This document shows, in pieces, positions 8,273 through 19,169 of a stretch of 64,000 nucleotides of DNA. Position 1 is the first letter of the stretch. Every line of letters begins with the position of its first letter. Source of the DNA: Calocera cornea HHB12733. Lineage: Eukaryota > Basidiomycota > Dacrymycetes > Dacrymycetales > Dacrymycetaceae. The stretch spans positions 1 through 64,000 of the forward strand of contig KV424031.1 of the NCBI GenBank assembly GCA_001632435.1. The letters run 5' to 3'. Both the position numbers and the translations under genes were made by a program. The notes beneath the pieces were generated by a model, which saw nothing but the letters and a program-made list of their open reading frames with translations, was not told where the DNA came from and made no database searches.

Positions 8273-10377
8273 TCAACCTCTCCCGCGACCTGGCGTGCTT
8301 CTTCGGCCCGGCGTCCCTTGTTGCCGTCGAGGTGTGGGTGGAACCGCCGTGACGCGCCGGTCGGCGACACCTTCGCGCCGGCGCTGGGCCTCATCATCGC
8401 CAGCTTCCTCTCGCCGTTGGCGTTCGACATCCTTGCTTGCAAGGGCCTTCAAGAGTAGTTGAGGGTCGTCCTGACCACCGGCCGTGGTGTTTCGTGCGTC
8501 TGGTCGCACGGCGGATAGCAGACCAGATAGGGGCGCATTCGGATTCGCGGATGACAGGGTGGAAGGTGCTGTAAGCGGAGGTAATGGTGCAGTCCGGGTC
8601 TGATGACGGCTTTGCAGGGTTATGAGATGTGAGGATAGATGCTTGTCGGCGCGTTGTGCGAGCTGAGAAAGAACATGCGCCGATTGGTGCAGCGTGTCGA
8701 CCTGGTGTAAACGTCAGATCATACTTGGGACGTACTCCTGTGGGACAACGCACCTTTAGCTGTAACGCAGCAAACTTCTCGTTCAACACAGTCTCTCCAT
8801 CACTGGTGTCCTCAAGCTCGACTGCTACGGCCCGAGCGGCTGCCTTGGACGCATCGTCGAGGTGAGCCAAGTTCAAGGCGGATGAGCTCTGAGATTTGTT
8901 TCGCTCCGCATGTGCTTGTATCGACTTCAGGACGGTGCTCTGAATGGTGTTGTACGACTGAATGAGGGATGTCCATGCTGCTTCCTCTTGTTTGCATCTG
9001 GTGCCGGATTAGCCTTGACCTCGCTAAGAGTGCGTTGAACCAACTTACTGATCGAAGTATGCTTGATCAGCTGCCTCCCGCTCACGGTTGCGCTCGTTCT
9101 GCTCATTTGCCTTGAGCTTCTTGCCTCCGTTACCGATAGGCCGCCGGGAAAAGGTATTCGTGTCGATCTGACTCGCTGCAACCATGCCGAAGATATCATC
9201 TTGAATCTCCTTGAGCAATCGTTCCGCATCCGTCGACAAGGGAGGAAGGTCTGGTTCGGCGACCGAATGAGCCTTCTCCTTGCCACGCTTAGAAGTCCGA
9301 GTCCCCGCAGAAGGTGCAGGAATCGGCTGACCGGCTCGATATGCACACCACTGCAGAAGACTCCGCATACGAGCGGCAGGAGGAGCGTCTGGGTCGTACT
9401 GGATATGCTTGTAGAACACGTCGTGTGGTAAGCTGGCATGCGGATATGCTGCCAGGAGATGTGAGATAAGACCTGCGCCTCAATATGCTGTGAACGTACA
9501 GTTGTCCTCGGTCCCTGAACCGCTGATTCGCCTCCCTCTCATCCCCATGCTACTCCGGCGTCGCTCCTGAGTTTGTCTCCTCATTTCGCGGTTCTTGCTG
9601 ATCATGGGTGTATCCCGAACAGGAAGAGGCTGCACCGAATCTTGGCTGCTGGAGCCTCCGAGGAAATCCTGGGACGGTACAGGTGGTGGGCGATACGCGG
9701 AAGGTGACGGCGGAGGTGGGAGAGCGAATGACTTTCGTGGGAAAGTTATGTCAGTTTGGGGAGATGGCGCCTATAGCAGTGTCAGCTGTCAGAAGGAACG
9801 GTATTGTGGCCTGACGCACGCCTGCCCGTTTGGATTCCACGCGTCCAGTGGCGGTCAACTCCTTCAACTCCTTCTCCACCGCCCGATAATCCTCCGTATC
9901 CTCATCTGCATCTGAGGTCCTCCTCTTCCCGTTCGCCTTCGCCTTCGTTCCCTTCGCTACGGTTGAAGTCGAAGCGGCTACGCGAGAGTTGTGTGCGTGT
10001 GCCGCGGCCTTCTGGTTCGCTGTCCTGTTCTCTTTAGGGGCGGGCGAGCTTCGACGTGCTGGTCGACGTTGAGCGGGTGGAGGCACGACAGCCGGGACAA
10101 CAACGGGAGCCGCGGCTAGCTGAGGTGCACCACGGACGATGAACAGTCCTCCTGCGACCTGTTCTCCGTTTGCTGCAGCAATGATCAGCAGGTGAAGTGA
10201 TAACGACCTATGCATTTACGTACCTTTGCCTTTGCCCTTTGCCTGCTTTGGCTTCTTCTTCGAGAGGTCCACTCCATCTGGCTCTTCTGTAGCCTTTCGC
10301 TTTGCCGGGACGGGTGAAGGGGATGTCGACGAAGAGCGGACGGGCTCCTGCCGCGAGGGTGGACGGCGGGGAGGCAT
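8273..10377 (-). CDS. DSN1: Kinetochore protein Dsn1/Mis13 (MIS12 complex)
   Basis: Dsn1 is the scaffold subunit of the Mis12/MIND complex linking the inner kinetochore to Ndc80. Six exons (10377-10224, 10172-9820, 9770-9500, 9472-9049, 8997-8754, 8701-8273) give 624 aa with all phases consistent. The N-terminal ~170 residues are basic and disordered (MPPRRPPSRQ). The family's basic patch RRRSSMGMRGRR occurs near residue 240. The conserved core reads FYKHIQYDPD then RMRSLLQWC (PF08202 family). A later helix begins VDTLHQSAHV, and the tail is rich in PGRRSTPGRG. Exon 1 starts inside a short ATG frame; the start fits but has no homologue check. It diverges from EMC4. Confidence 0.88.
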
Positions 10378-10582
10378 AGGTGGATGGACAAGTCGCGTGC
10401 AGGCGAGACGGGGAAGAGCGACGACGGGGAGCGCGAGGGGGGAGACGGGAGTTTAATGGGACACGGGACGGCGAGGTGAGGGAAAGGGGCGGAGGGTGGG
10501 AGCGAGGGGCGACGCGCCGCGCCGCGGTGCGATAAACAACGCGTTCCCTCCTTTGCTTCCGCTGCATCACGCACTAACAACA
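10378..10582. promoter_or_regulatory. Divergent promoter, DSN1 / EMC4
   Basis: Only 205 bp separate the two start codons. The region is very GC-rich near DSN1 and has no clear TATA box. No specific site is recognised. Confidence 0.4.
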
Positions 10583-11300
10583 ATGCCTGGAACACCCACC
10601 TTCCTCGAATATGCGACATTATCATCAAAGTAATTGCTCATATATTCACCATGTTGTACTTCCCAATTGACCGGTTCCCTCCCTCAGATGGAACAGTGTT
10701 GCAAGCCCGCCAGGTTTTACCGCTGTCTCTGGTGGAACAGTGAAGGTGCGCTCCCTTCCTCATGATCGCCACGTCAGTCCTAACCATGAGTCGTAGAAGC
10801 GCGCCGTCGACCCAGTAAAGTATGACGAGCTCAAGTCCAAACGGGCATGGGATCTCGCGATCTCGCCGGCTAAAACGCTCCCCATGAATGCGTTCATGCT
10901 GTATATGTCTGGCAGCGGTGTGCAAATCTTCAGCATCACCAGCATCGTCATGCTGCTGTTCAGCCCGTTCAAAGCCATTAGCGGTCTGGAAAAGGGTGAG
11001 TGGAAAGGACTTGTATACGCTGAAATGACCTGATCGTCCTGCCATTAGCTTTTGCACCTTTCCTGCCAACCGCAACGGCATCGAGCGGTGACCCGTTGTT
11101 CCTGCAAAAGACAGTCTACATGCTAGTGAACCTGTTACCGGTCGCGCTGGCACTGTGGAAATGTCAACAGATGGGGCTGATACCCACCGGGACGGGCGAT
11201 TGGCTTGCGTTCGAGACCAGAGGAACGGTGAGTAAGCCTTATCGCGTCTGTATGCTGCATTCTGACGGCTCTGCAGGCGCCCGAGTTATCGTTGCGGTGA
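10583..11300 (+). CDS. EMC4: ER membrane protein complex subunit 4
   Basis: EMC4 is a subunit of the ER insertase that places tail-anchored and multipass proteins. Five exons (10583-10629, 10688-10745, 10797-10995, 11049-11227, 11277-11300) give 168 aa. Recognition rests on [32 protein letters not shown] and the C-terminal [12 protein letters not shown], all hallmark EMC4 segments; two hydrophobic segments follow. The N-terminus ([17 protein letters not shown]) is built from two small exons whose phases fit exactly. The first ATG lies 205 bp from DSN1, on the opposite strand. Confidence 0.9.
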
Positions 11301-11518
11301 TCACGTAGCCCTATCATTTCGCTCTCAATGCACCACTGCAATCACACTTTCAATTGCCTGTACCATGTCCACGGAGACTGAGATCGAGATGGAGGGGAGA
11401 CACGTTGCATTACAATCAAGACCTCGTCCTATCAATGCGATCCTATTAGAGCATACACGTCGTTCTGCTGGGCCACCAATCGGTGCCTTGCGACTAACAC
11501 ATTCGCGTCTGCAACATT

Positions 11519-12100
11519 CTACTTCCTCATCTTCCACGCCTCGTCGAGACCGGCCTTGCCCTGCTCCTCGCTCGGCCACGCATTCCTGCTGGCCAGCTCT
11601 CCTCCCGCTCCAGGGGTGACCTTGACGCCCTCAGACAGGTGGACGCCCTTGTCGGATCCCTTGGCCATGTCACCAGGCGCCTCGTTGTGCCTCACGGCGC
11701 TACTTGAGCCGTACGGGTAAGTGTCGTCAACCTTGGGCACGCGCTGGGTTGTATTCGGGTGCGCAGTGGTGCTGGACGTAGAAGAAGGCTGCTCGCTCGT
11801 CTCGGGCTTCTTGCTGGACGCATACATGTCGTAGGGAGACGAGGTGGGGAAGGCGCCGCTCGGAACGTCATACGGCGTGTTCTTGTGCTCGGGCTCGGAC
11901 ACGACGTAGTGGGTCGTGCCGTCGGGAACAGGATCATAGACGTGATCGTCCTTGGCATAGTGGTCATGGTGATGGAACGCGGCGGGGGCAGCTTCTTGTC
12001 CAGCGGCGCCAACGCGGGCGGCGGCAGAGGCGTTGTAGGACCTCACGCCTGCCATTCCCAGAGGGCGGCGGGCGGCTTGGGCGAGGGCGCGTTGCATCAT
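11519..12100 (-). CDS. Small protein with mitochondrial-type N-terminus
   Basis: The ORF encodes 193 aa from the Met-Met at 12100. The first ~30 residues (MMQRALAQAARRPLGMAGVR, then SYNASAAARV) form an Arg-rich, acid-free amphipathic segment typical of a matrix targeting peptide. The rest is hydrophilic and low complexity (His, Ser, Thr, Pro, Asp), with no membrane span and no catalytic motif. The frame extends upstream to a Met at 12163, but that start would spoil the presequence. I do not recognise the family. No intron is needed. Confidence 0.6.
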   Translation of the reverse strand: MMQRALAQAARRPLGMAGVRSYNASAAARVGAAGQEAAPAAFHHHDHYAKDDHVYDPVPDGTTHYVVSEPEHKNTPYDVPSGAFPTSSPYDMYASSKKPETSEQPSSTSSTTAHPNTTQRVPKVDDTYPYGSSSAVRHNEAPGDMAKGSDKGVHLSEGVKVTPGAGGELASRNAWPSEEQGKAGLDEAWKMRK

Positions 12101-12503
12101 GGTTGGATTGCGGGCAGGGATGGGGGGAAGAAGAAAGGATGGGTTGGGGGGCAGGCTGCCCAACGCGCCTGCTGCTTACTTATGGGATGGATTCGGGAAG
12201 GCATTCGGCCGCGACCGAGGCCGTATCAGGATATATCTTGTGTGGTCAGCGGGCCTCGCTCGTGAGGCTGTTGGGGTCATCAGGAGCTTGTTTCCTGTTC
12301 ATGGGGGCCTCTGAGACTGATGACGTTGACATATGCCCCGCGCCAGCCGCGCCATGCACCGTCCCAGAGCAAAAACCGGTGGGGACCCCAGAGGTTGCAG
12401 CCCGCTCCTTGCTCGCGCGACGACCAATTGCAGCAATAGAATTAACACGAACTCAGATCTACAAATAGGCATCTTCCCGAGGTACACGGCCGACATGTCT
12501 ATT
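12101..12503. other. Intergenic, no gene seen
   Basis: This interval lies between the small mitochondrial-type gene and the 3' end of the EVE-domain gene, both on the minus strand. It should contain the promoter of the former and the terminator of the latter. No structured feature stands out. Confidence 0.4.
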
Positions 12504-13799
12504 TCACTCTTTCTTCAAACGAGCAGATCGCCGCGTTCCTTCGGACTTTGCAGGCGGCTCGCTCGCGTGAGACTTGCGTTTCTTCTTTGCGGACGGCTCT
12601 GTCTCCTGCGCTTCCCGCTTCGCCTCCCCTGCAGTTTCGGTCCCGAGCTTATCATCCCCCTCATTTTCCGCGCCCTGTGCCTCAGCCGCTCTCTTTTTGA
12701 CAGGACTCTTCTTCCCAGTTCCAATGGCTTCATCCCACCCACCCTTTTCAGCCAGCAACTGGACCGCTTCCACGACCACGGGATCGTCGACGGGCTGTAC
12801 ACTGAGCCTCCCACGGGTGAGCAACGCCATGTTCTTTATCGCACTCAAGTGTTTTCCCGTCAGGTACGGCAAGGATGATGGAGGCTCCGATAGGGTTGCA
12901 AGATGCTTCAGTAGCGGTAGTGAGACCAGATGCTTGGCTCGGGAAAGGAAGCGGACATCGACCTAATCGCATTCTTAACCGGTAGATTCTGATTGAAGTG
13001 CGGTACATACCATGTACCACTTTGGTTTCTCCTTGTCCGTTTTCTACGTTGCAATCAACTTCTTCAACTCGACCATGGCGACTCAGTATCTCACCTCATC
13101 GAAATAAGGATGGGATCTGAGGAGAGGGAGACTATTATCAATCATTGTTCCCACGACAACGGAAACACTGACGGGTCCCAAGCAGTATCTGTGCATGGCC
13201 GATCAGCGGATGTTCGGTGCAGGGAGAGATCGCTTACAATCCGGGTAACCTTCCTTGCATACCTTGACGGTTGTCAGTCCTACCTCGAAAAATACCAAAT
13301 TCGAACTACTACCTCGGCGAATCCGGCAATACCTGCAAAACCTATTTGAGCACGTCTAGGACAACTGATGGATGTTTCTCTTACCCGGAACCTTGGTATT
13401 CGAGTGATAAAATAAGACCTGGAATGGTGATGAGCTCCAATTGAGGAGGCTGGTAGTTGTCAACTGTGACCTTGTCTCCGATCTTCATACGTTCTCGCAT
13501 AAACCTGCTTGCCTCTGGGTTCCTCACGCCATCCCACGGGGAAATCCTGTTTCAACATATAAGAAGAAGCACTTTGTCCACATATCGTAGGTGTCGCCTA
13601 CTTGATACGCTCGAAATCGTCCACCGAGAACTATAGAGGAGCGTGAAAGATACAGTTCTCCTCGAACGACACAGGGCTCGTACCTTCACGTCTTTCCCTT
13701 TCACGACGCGACTTCGGTATGGTCAGGTGGCCGATGGCATAAGACGTTAGAATAATCTTACGTATCTGGCTCAGCTTTCATCAGCCATGCCATTGACAT
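12504..13799 (-). CDS. EVE-domain protein, thymocyte nuclear protein 1-like
   Basis: EVE domains belong to the PUA-like fold and are thought to bind modified nucleobases. Eleven small exons join in frame to 259 aa: 13799-13762, 13711-13684, 13630-13602, 13546-13471, 13418-13385, 13332-13313, 13262-13238, 13188-13173, 13116-13095, 13043-13011 and 12962-12504. The order of family motifs is WLMKAEPD, PWDGVRNPEA, GDKVLFYHSNTK, VPGIAGFAEV, DYTAWDPSHPYFD, PKWYMVDVRF and RGRLSVQPV, the full EVE signature. The C-terminal ~80 residues are Lys/Glu-rich with KKKRKS and RRSARLKK, likely nuclear localisation signals. The ATG at 13799 or 13793 fits the usual short N-terminus. Confidence 0.88.
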
Positions 13800-14103
13800 G
13801 CTCGCTCTTTGCCGCAACTTGTTGAAGAGCGACAGAATGGATGAAGCGCTCGAGCCTGGGACGACACGACACGCGTTCTGCAGAAACGCGTCTAGAGCCG
13901 AAACATAGGGTTTCGTTCATGCTCTTTAGAACCCTCCACCTTTGGTAGTCTAATCTTTGTTGCGGGAGCGACGGCTTCACTTCATGCTCCTTAGGTGTAC
14001 ATGCTGGCTGCAGCGACTCCGCCAGTCTTTGCTGGTAATACATGCCGCGTTTGACGACGACCACGGTGCCTATCCAAACCCTTCACAGCACTACTGAATT
14101 GAT
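13800..14103. promoter_or_regulatory. Divergent promoter, EVE gene / SDR-A
   Basis: The 304 bp between the two start codons serve both genes. The sequence contains a 19-bp near-palindrome, ACACGCGTTCTGCAGAAACG at about 13869-13888, with TCT/AGA-like arms. No known factor site is assigned. Confidence 0.35.
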
Positions 14104-15399
14104 ATGGCACCTCCAGAAGAAGAAGACCTTCCGGTCACCTTTCATCACGACATCTACCCGGGAATACATCCAAAGAAGTATAAGGACACTGCTGCCGGAA
14201 AGGTTATATCGCAACATCAGCTTTCAGTGAGCTCAAGTAATGACCCTCTGGCTAGATCGTCTTCATCACCGGCGCATCTCGTGGTATAGGAGCAGCAACC
14301 GCGATTGCCTTTGCAGAATCCGGCGCGAGCCTTTTCCTTGTCGCTCGCAAGCTGGATACACTCAATGCCGTGAAGACCAGTATTCTCGAGGCATCTCCTG
14401 GAACGGCGATTGGATTGCACCCAGCTGATGTTGTTGCATCTGAACAAGTTGAAGCTGCTGTCCAGGCGTGCATCGCGCAATTCGGACGCATTGATATTAC
14501 GATTGCAAACGCTGGCGCTTCAGAGAAGTTTGGAAGAGGTACGCTTCATGCGAGATCGGTTGACTCGCTCTTAGTATTGTTGACTAGGTCTTGTGGATAT
14601 CGATCCAAGTGAATGGTGGCGCATATGGGTTCGGTACCGCTTCCAGGCGACCCACCATCTCATCTCAACCTTCTTCAGGAAGTGAATGTCAGAGGTACCT
14701 TTAACACAGCCCAGTGTGTATACATTGCACCCAGGCTGGTTGTCAGCCGATTCTAATCTGTGCCTGCAGCTATGTCATTCCATACCTTGCGAAGACTGCT
14801 GGATATCTGCTGATAACGACGAGCCGAGCGGCCCAAAGTGCGTGTCTGCCTGTTATCTCGCACACGGGCTAAGTGCTGCTTCAAAGAGCGTCGTGAAGGA
14901 ACCTCTGCGTACGCAAGCTCAAAGCATGCCATCAATCGCATAGCTGAATTTATCGCGTTGGGTACGTGCTTTTAGGCGCGAATCGGAGGAATACCGGTCT
15001 GAGTTATTGTATGTCAACAGAACACGATAGCGACGGAATCAAGGTCTTCGCATTACATCCAGGCTCTGTTAAGACCGACATGGCGATCAATGACGGAGGC
15101 CCTATGATAGCACATCTATTAATCGACGATGTGAAGCTTCCGGCATGGACCATGGTACGGTTGGCTGTACGTCAAACTACGTCGTCAAGGCTTCCCAGGC
15201 TGACCGCTATCCAAGTCCGGGTCAGAAGATTACTTGTCTGGTAAGTGCGATAGAAGTCACTGGTGAGGCATGTCAGCCGACAATACATGTAGGTCGCTAC
15301 GTATCTGCCTACTGGGACTTGGATGAAGTTGCGGTGCAATTCAAGGAAGGCATCATGAGGGATGACGCGCTAAAGAATAGACTCTCTCTGCCTGGTTGA
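14104..15399 (+). CDS. Short-chain dehydrogenase/reductase (SDR-A)
   Basis: This is a classical NAD(P)-dependent oxidoreductase with unknown substrate. Nine exons can be joined; exon 1 is 14104-14202 and exon 2 starts at 14256. Visible motifs are TGASRGIG (nucleotide binding), NAGA, the catalytic SAYASSK (YxxxK) and LHPGSVKTDMA. The C-terminus reads SGRYVSAYWDLDEV, ending SLPG. The protein is about 310-320 aa. A close paralog with the same first intron position lies at 53534-54765. It stands next to a methyltransferase and a TauD-type dioxygenase, which suggests but does not prove a shared pathway. Confidence 0.88.
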
Positions 15400-15487
15400 T
15401 AACCCTGATCATTCGGCTGTACAGCTATAAGGCATTCTTCATTGAATCCTATGTCTACAAGACCTAGTCGACACCACCGTAGTGGCC

Positions 15488-16599
15488 TCAGATGATGGTA
15501 ACACTCCACACGAGCGCGTGGTTCTGAACCCTGTCACCAGCTCGGCCACGCCAGTTACGAAGCTCCGCCTTCACTTCGCACTTTCCCTTGCCCAGCACGG
15601 TCTCCCAGAGTTCGGTCCATGACTCCGGGCTATGACCCCACGCGCCCCGTTCATTACGGACACCAGGGGTCACCAGGCCGCCGTGCGAACCGAAAATGAG
15701 GGAGCCGGGCTTCTTGGACAACAGACTTCCCGTCAGATATGCGAGTTTCTCCTGATGCTCCTCATCGAAGAGATGGAAGAACGATGAAGCATGAATCACA
15801 GATATTTCCCCTTGCAGCTCACTCAGAGTCTTCACCTCGTTCAAAGCGGGCCGAGGACCAGTCCTCACGGCCACAGTGGGTGCCAGAAACATGGGATCGA
15901 ACGCGTCTCCGGCGATGAAAGGGACGTGGAAGGTGTCCTTGTCGCGGAACAGCTCGTGTCCCAGCTCCCAGTACTGCATGTTACACTGCTTCAGCCCGGT
16001 CCAGGAAGGAGATCAAGATACGAACCTGCGGACGAAGATCGGAGCAGATGATGTTCTCCATAGGATAGCCATCGACAACAGCTTTTCTAGCATCGTTTCC
16101 GAAGCAGCAGCCGATGTCGAGATATACAGCGTCAAGGCGCGTCTTGACAAGTGCCATCATCTGTGGATACGCAACGAGGCGCGAGATCTTGAGCCTGCAG
16201 GATATCGGTTAGAGAACGGTTTAGTGCTTGAAATCAGGAACGCACTTGGTGAAGTTGAAGTTCCGGATGCATGGGCTGAACTTGTCAGACAACTGCACTT
16301 GGAAGTGGGTGACATTACTTACTCTGACAAGACGGTCAGTCACTATGCGATGGTACCAGTACGGGTTTCTACTCACAGGGAAACACCTTATAAGCCTCCT
16401 CCTGGATCTTGCAGATGTGCTCATTTAGCTCCGCCTCGTCCTGTATCCCGGTTGTCTGCTTGAAGAAGGCCTTCTCTTCAGGGTCAAGGTTGAGAATGTC
16501 CTTGTTCAAGGGCATGGACTCGTAGAAGTGACGGCCAGTAGAATCGCCTCGCTCGGTCTTGCCGGCAGCGGAATGAGGAAGCGTCGGCGTCGCAGCCAT
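15488..16599 (-). CDS. SAM-dependent methyltransferase, meroterpenoid-tailoring type
   Basis: The N-terminal exon (MAATPTLPHS) contains a conserved helix ending HICKIQEEAYK. A middle exon gives FSPCIRNFNF, then LDIGCCFGNDARKAV, the glycine-rich SAM-binding motif I, and IICSDLRPQ. The last exon carries YWELGHELFRDKDTF, FIAGDAF, HASSFFHLFDEEHQ and GSLIFGSHGG. This order matches the fungal family containing AusD/Trt5-type methyltransferases, which methylate polyketide or meroterpenoid acids, but the family is large in basidiomycetes and most members are uncharacterised. The first intron's donor is uncertain. It diverges from the TauD-type gene. Confidence 0.8.
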
Positions 16600-17166
16600 T
16601 GTCTGAGTGTACAGGTGATCTGGCGTTACCGATGGGTCAAATCCACGCGTTTATATAGTATGCCGATGGTATATTAGAACCGGACAATGATGCGCAGCAC
16701 CGGGGAGCTTCCGAGTCGGAGGACCCTAAGTTAGAAGTGGTGGGGAGGGGATTGCGCGTGGATTTGAATTTCGGCCGAGGGTGCACCTATTATTATCGTC
16801 GGCACCTTGCTGACCCGCTCATAAGGTCGGTCATCCGGTCCATAACCAAAAACACCACTGTTGCTCAGACCAACTAATATAGAGCTGTGCTTCGTTCTCA
16901 AGTCATGTGCAAAGGCACGACAGCGCGGCGGTTGCGAGGACTGCCGTCTGGAATGTTACTCATCACGCCATCGGGACCGTCCATGGCGAGTTCAACAATC
17001 GTATCCGGACATGCACCATACACTCCAACGCTTGGACATATGGCGTCTTTACTGATTCTCATTACGCTCAATCGCTTGGGATAATCTTCTACCTATCAAA
17101 CCGGCCAACAGTTATAAGCTCGGACAGGGCTGTCTACTTGTTGTACTGTATCTGGCACTCGCTATC
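16600..17166. promoter_or_regulatory. Divergent promoter, methyltransferase / TauD
   Basis: The 567-bp interval separates two divergent metabolic genes. A TATA-like TATATAGTATG at about 16653-16663 lies about 60 bp upstream of the methyltransferase start. No regulator motif is assigned. Confidence 0.4.
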
Positions 17167-18910
17167 ATGGCTCCTGTTGCTACTGAGATTGTGCACTCTC
17201 CGGACGTGGCCTCCGCTTTGAAAGCCACTCTCAAAGCTAGCCAGGAGGACGACTCCACCGCTGTATTCAATCCATTCTACAGCTACTTCGCACCCATCGA
17301 CGACGCTGAGGATGATCAGACCTATCCTTACGCGAACTACAAGGCACGCGAATGTAAACCGAGGCCATAAATCATTGCTGATCGATACGATAGCCCTTCT
17401 TCCCTGAGGTGGACTGGCAACCTCTCGGTCCAATGGATGTGAAGGACCGCGGTCACTTTGCCGATCCCGAGAAGCGGTCGTTACTGTCCGCCGCAACGAA
17501 GGTCAAGCACTTAACGCCTGCCATTGGTGTTGAGCTGGAGGGTATCGATCTCAGAAATCTTACCGATGCTCAGAAGGATGAGCTGTATGCTGTCTCGCTT
17601 TCCAGCATGTGATTCTTCTGATCCTATCTGAATAGAGCGCTCTTGGCAGCCGAAAGGACTGTGGTTGGTAAGGAGAGACAAACTTCGTCCACGAACATTG
17701 TTGAGAGACTATCGCAGTTCTTCGCAATCAGCCAATCACCATCGAGGAGCAGCTAGAGCTGGGTCGTTACTTCGGTCCCCTCCACAAGCATGCCACCACC
17801 CCAGTTCCCCGTCAACCTGGTCTGGAGGAAGTCCATGGTAGGTAGTGTAGAGCTGCTGCTCTAGCCACATACTGATGCTCTGCAGTCGTATACGCCGATT
17901 CGTCAAGGAGACCCGATCCCACAGCGTTCTCCAAGGTCGAGCTTTGGCATTCCGACGTGACATACGAGTTGCAGCGTGAGCTCTTGTACCCCTTCTAGAT
18001 GAAGCGCGTGTCTCAAACTCGGCACAGCTCCTTGCCTCACATCTTTCAAAGTCATAACCTCTCCTGAGGTTGGCGGCGATACTCTTTGGAGCTCTGGGTA
18101 CGCTTTCGGTGTTAGTTTCCTGTGATTACTTACTCAAGCGGAACACAGATACGCGTTATACTCCTCTCTCTCGCCGGACATGCAAGCATACCTCGAGAAG
18201 CAATACGCGGTCCACAGCGCGGTGGCTCAGGCACAAGGTTCCCGGTCCGCTGGCACGCATGTCCGCAGGAAGGAGGTCGAGTCCAGTGAGTGACAATGCC
18301 AGCCAATCAATTAGCACAGCTCTTTTAACCAGTGGCAGTTCATCCCGTCGTCCGCGTTCACCCCGTGACTGGGTGGAAGAGCGTATTCGTCAACCCCGGT
18401 AAGCAAGGGCGGTCTTATATTGAACAACCGGTCTGACGAACGTAATAGGCTTCACCCGTCGCATCCTTAACATCCCGAAGGCTGAGAGCGATGCCATCTT
18501 GACCTTCCTGTTCCACCAGATTGCTGAAAACCCAGACTTCGTAAGTAGACCTACCTTGACTGAGATCACGTCCTAATCTCCCGACAGCATGTCCGCATCA
18601 AGTGGGAAAGCAACGACATTGTGCTCTGGGACAACAGGGTAAGCCGATTCAGCGGACTATCGATGGCCTTCCTGAACACGTTCAGGTCTGCACTCACTCG
18701 GCTACGTTCGACTTCTACCCAGAACGTAGGCACGCTCTACGTGTCACCCCGCACGGAGAACGCCCGATGTCGGTCGCTGAGTACGAGCAAGATGGAAAGA
18801 AAGCAAAGGACCGCCAGGTGGAGATCTGGAAGCTTCAGGGTATCGAGGTTGCCAAGCCGGTGTCGGTTGCCAACGGCGGCATCATCAAGCAGAAGGTTTA
18901 CAATGACTAG
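17167..18910 (+). CDS. TauD/TfdA-family alpha-ketoglutarate dioxygenase
   Basis: This is an Fe(II)/2-oxoglutarate oxygenase of the fungal sulfonate/taurine dioxygenase group. Exons from MAPVATEIVH to IIKQKVYND join in frame. The metal-binding HxD is visible in VELWHSDVTYE, the distal His in RVCTHSATFD, and the 2OG-binding Arg in ERRHALRVTPHG. Other family landmarks are GVELEGIDL and ELGRYFGPLHKH. To keep frame, the first intron must run 17344-17393 (50 nt) with a GC donor (AAG|GCACGC) instead of GT. The real substrate is unknown; proteins of this group act on sulfonates or on natural products. Confidence 0.88.
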
Positions 18911-19169
18911 AAATGTATAGCGTACTGTAGTAGTACATATGGTATCATCGCCGTCACAACAGTAAGGCAGGTATCTGCAAAGAGTCGTGAACATCGCTAC
19001 AGCACATTTCGAGGGCGGAATGCGATTGTGATATGAGAGAGTAAGAGGAACCGAAAATATTAACGCCGTTGCAACGACACGGGAACCGGAAGTACGAGAT
19101 AAAAACGAAGATACGAGTCCGACAGATGGCGAGACTTGTGGAGAAGGATATCACGCGACTTTCGTGCTG

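Noticed and set aside
8394..8876. 160-codon minus-strand frame inside the DSN1 gene
   Set aside because: It reads through the 52-nt intron 8753-8702 in the wrong frame. Splicing gives a better continuation (VDTLHQSAHV).
10208..10570. 120-codon minus-strand frame starting at 10570 as DSN1 N-terminus
   Set aside because: It is in a different frame from the spliced product. The ATG at 10377 gives an exon that joins correctly in phase to the next exon.
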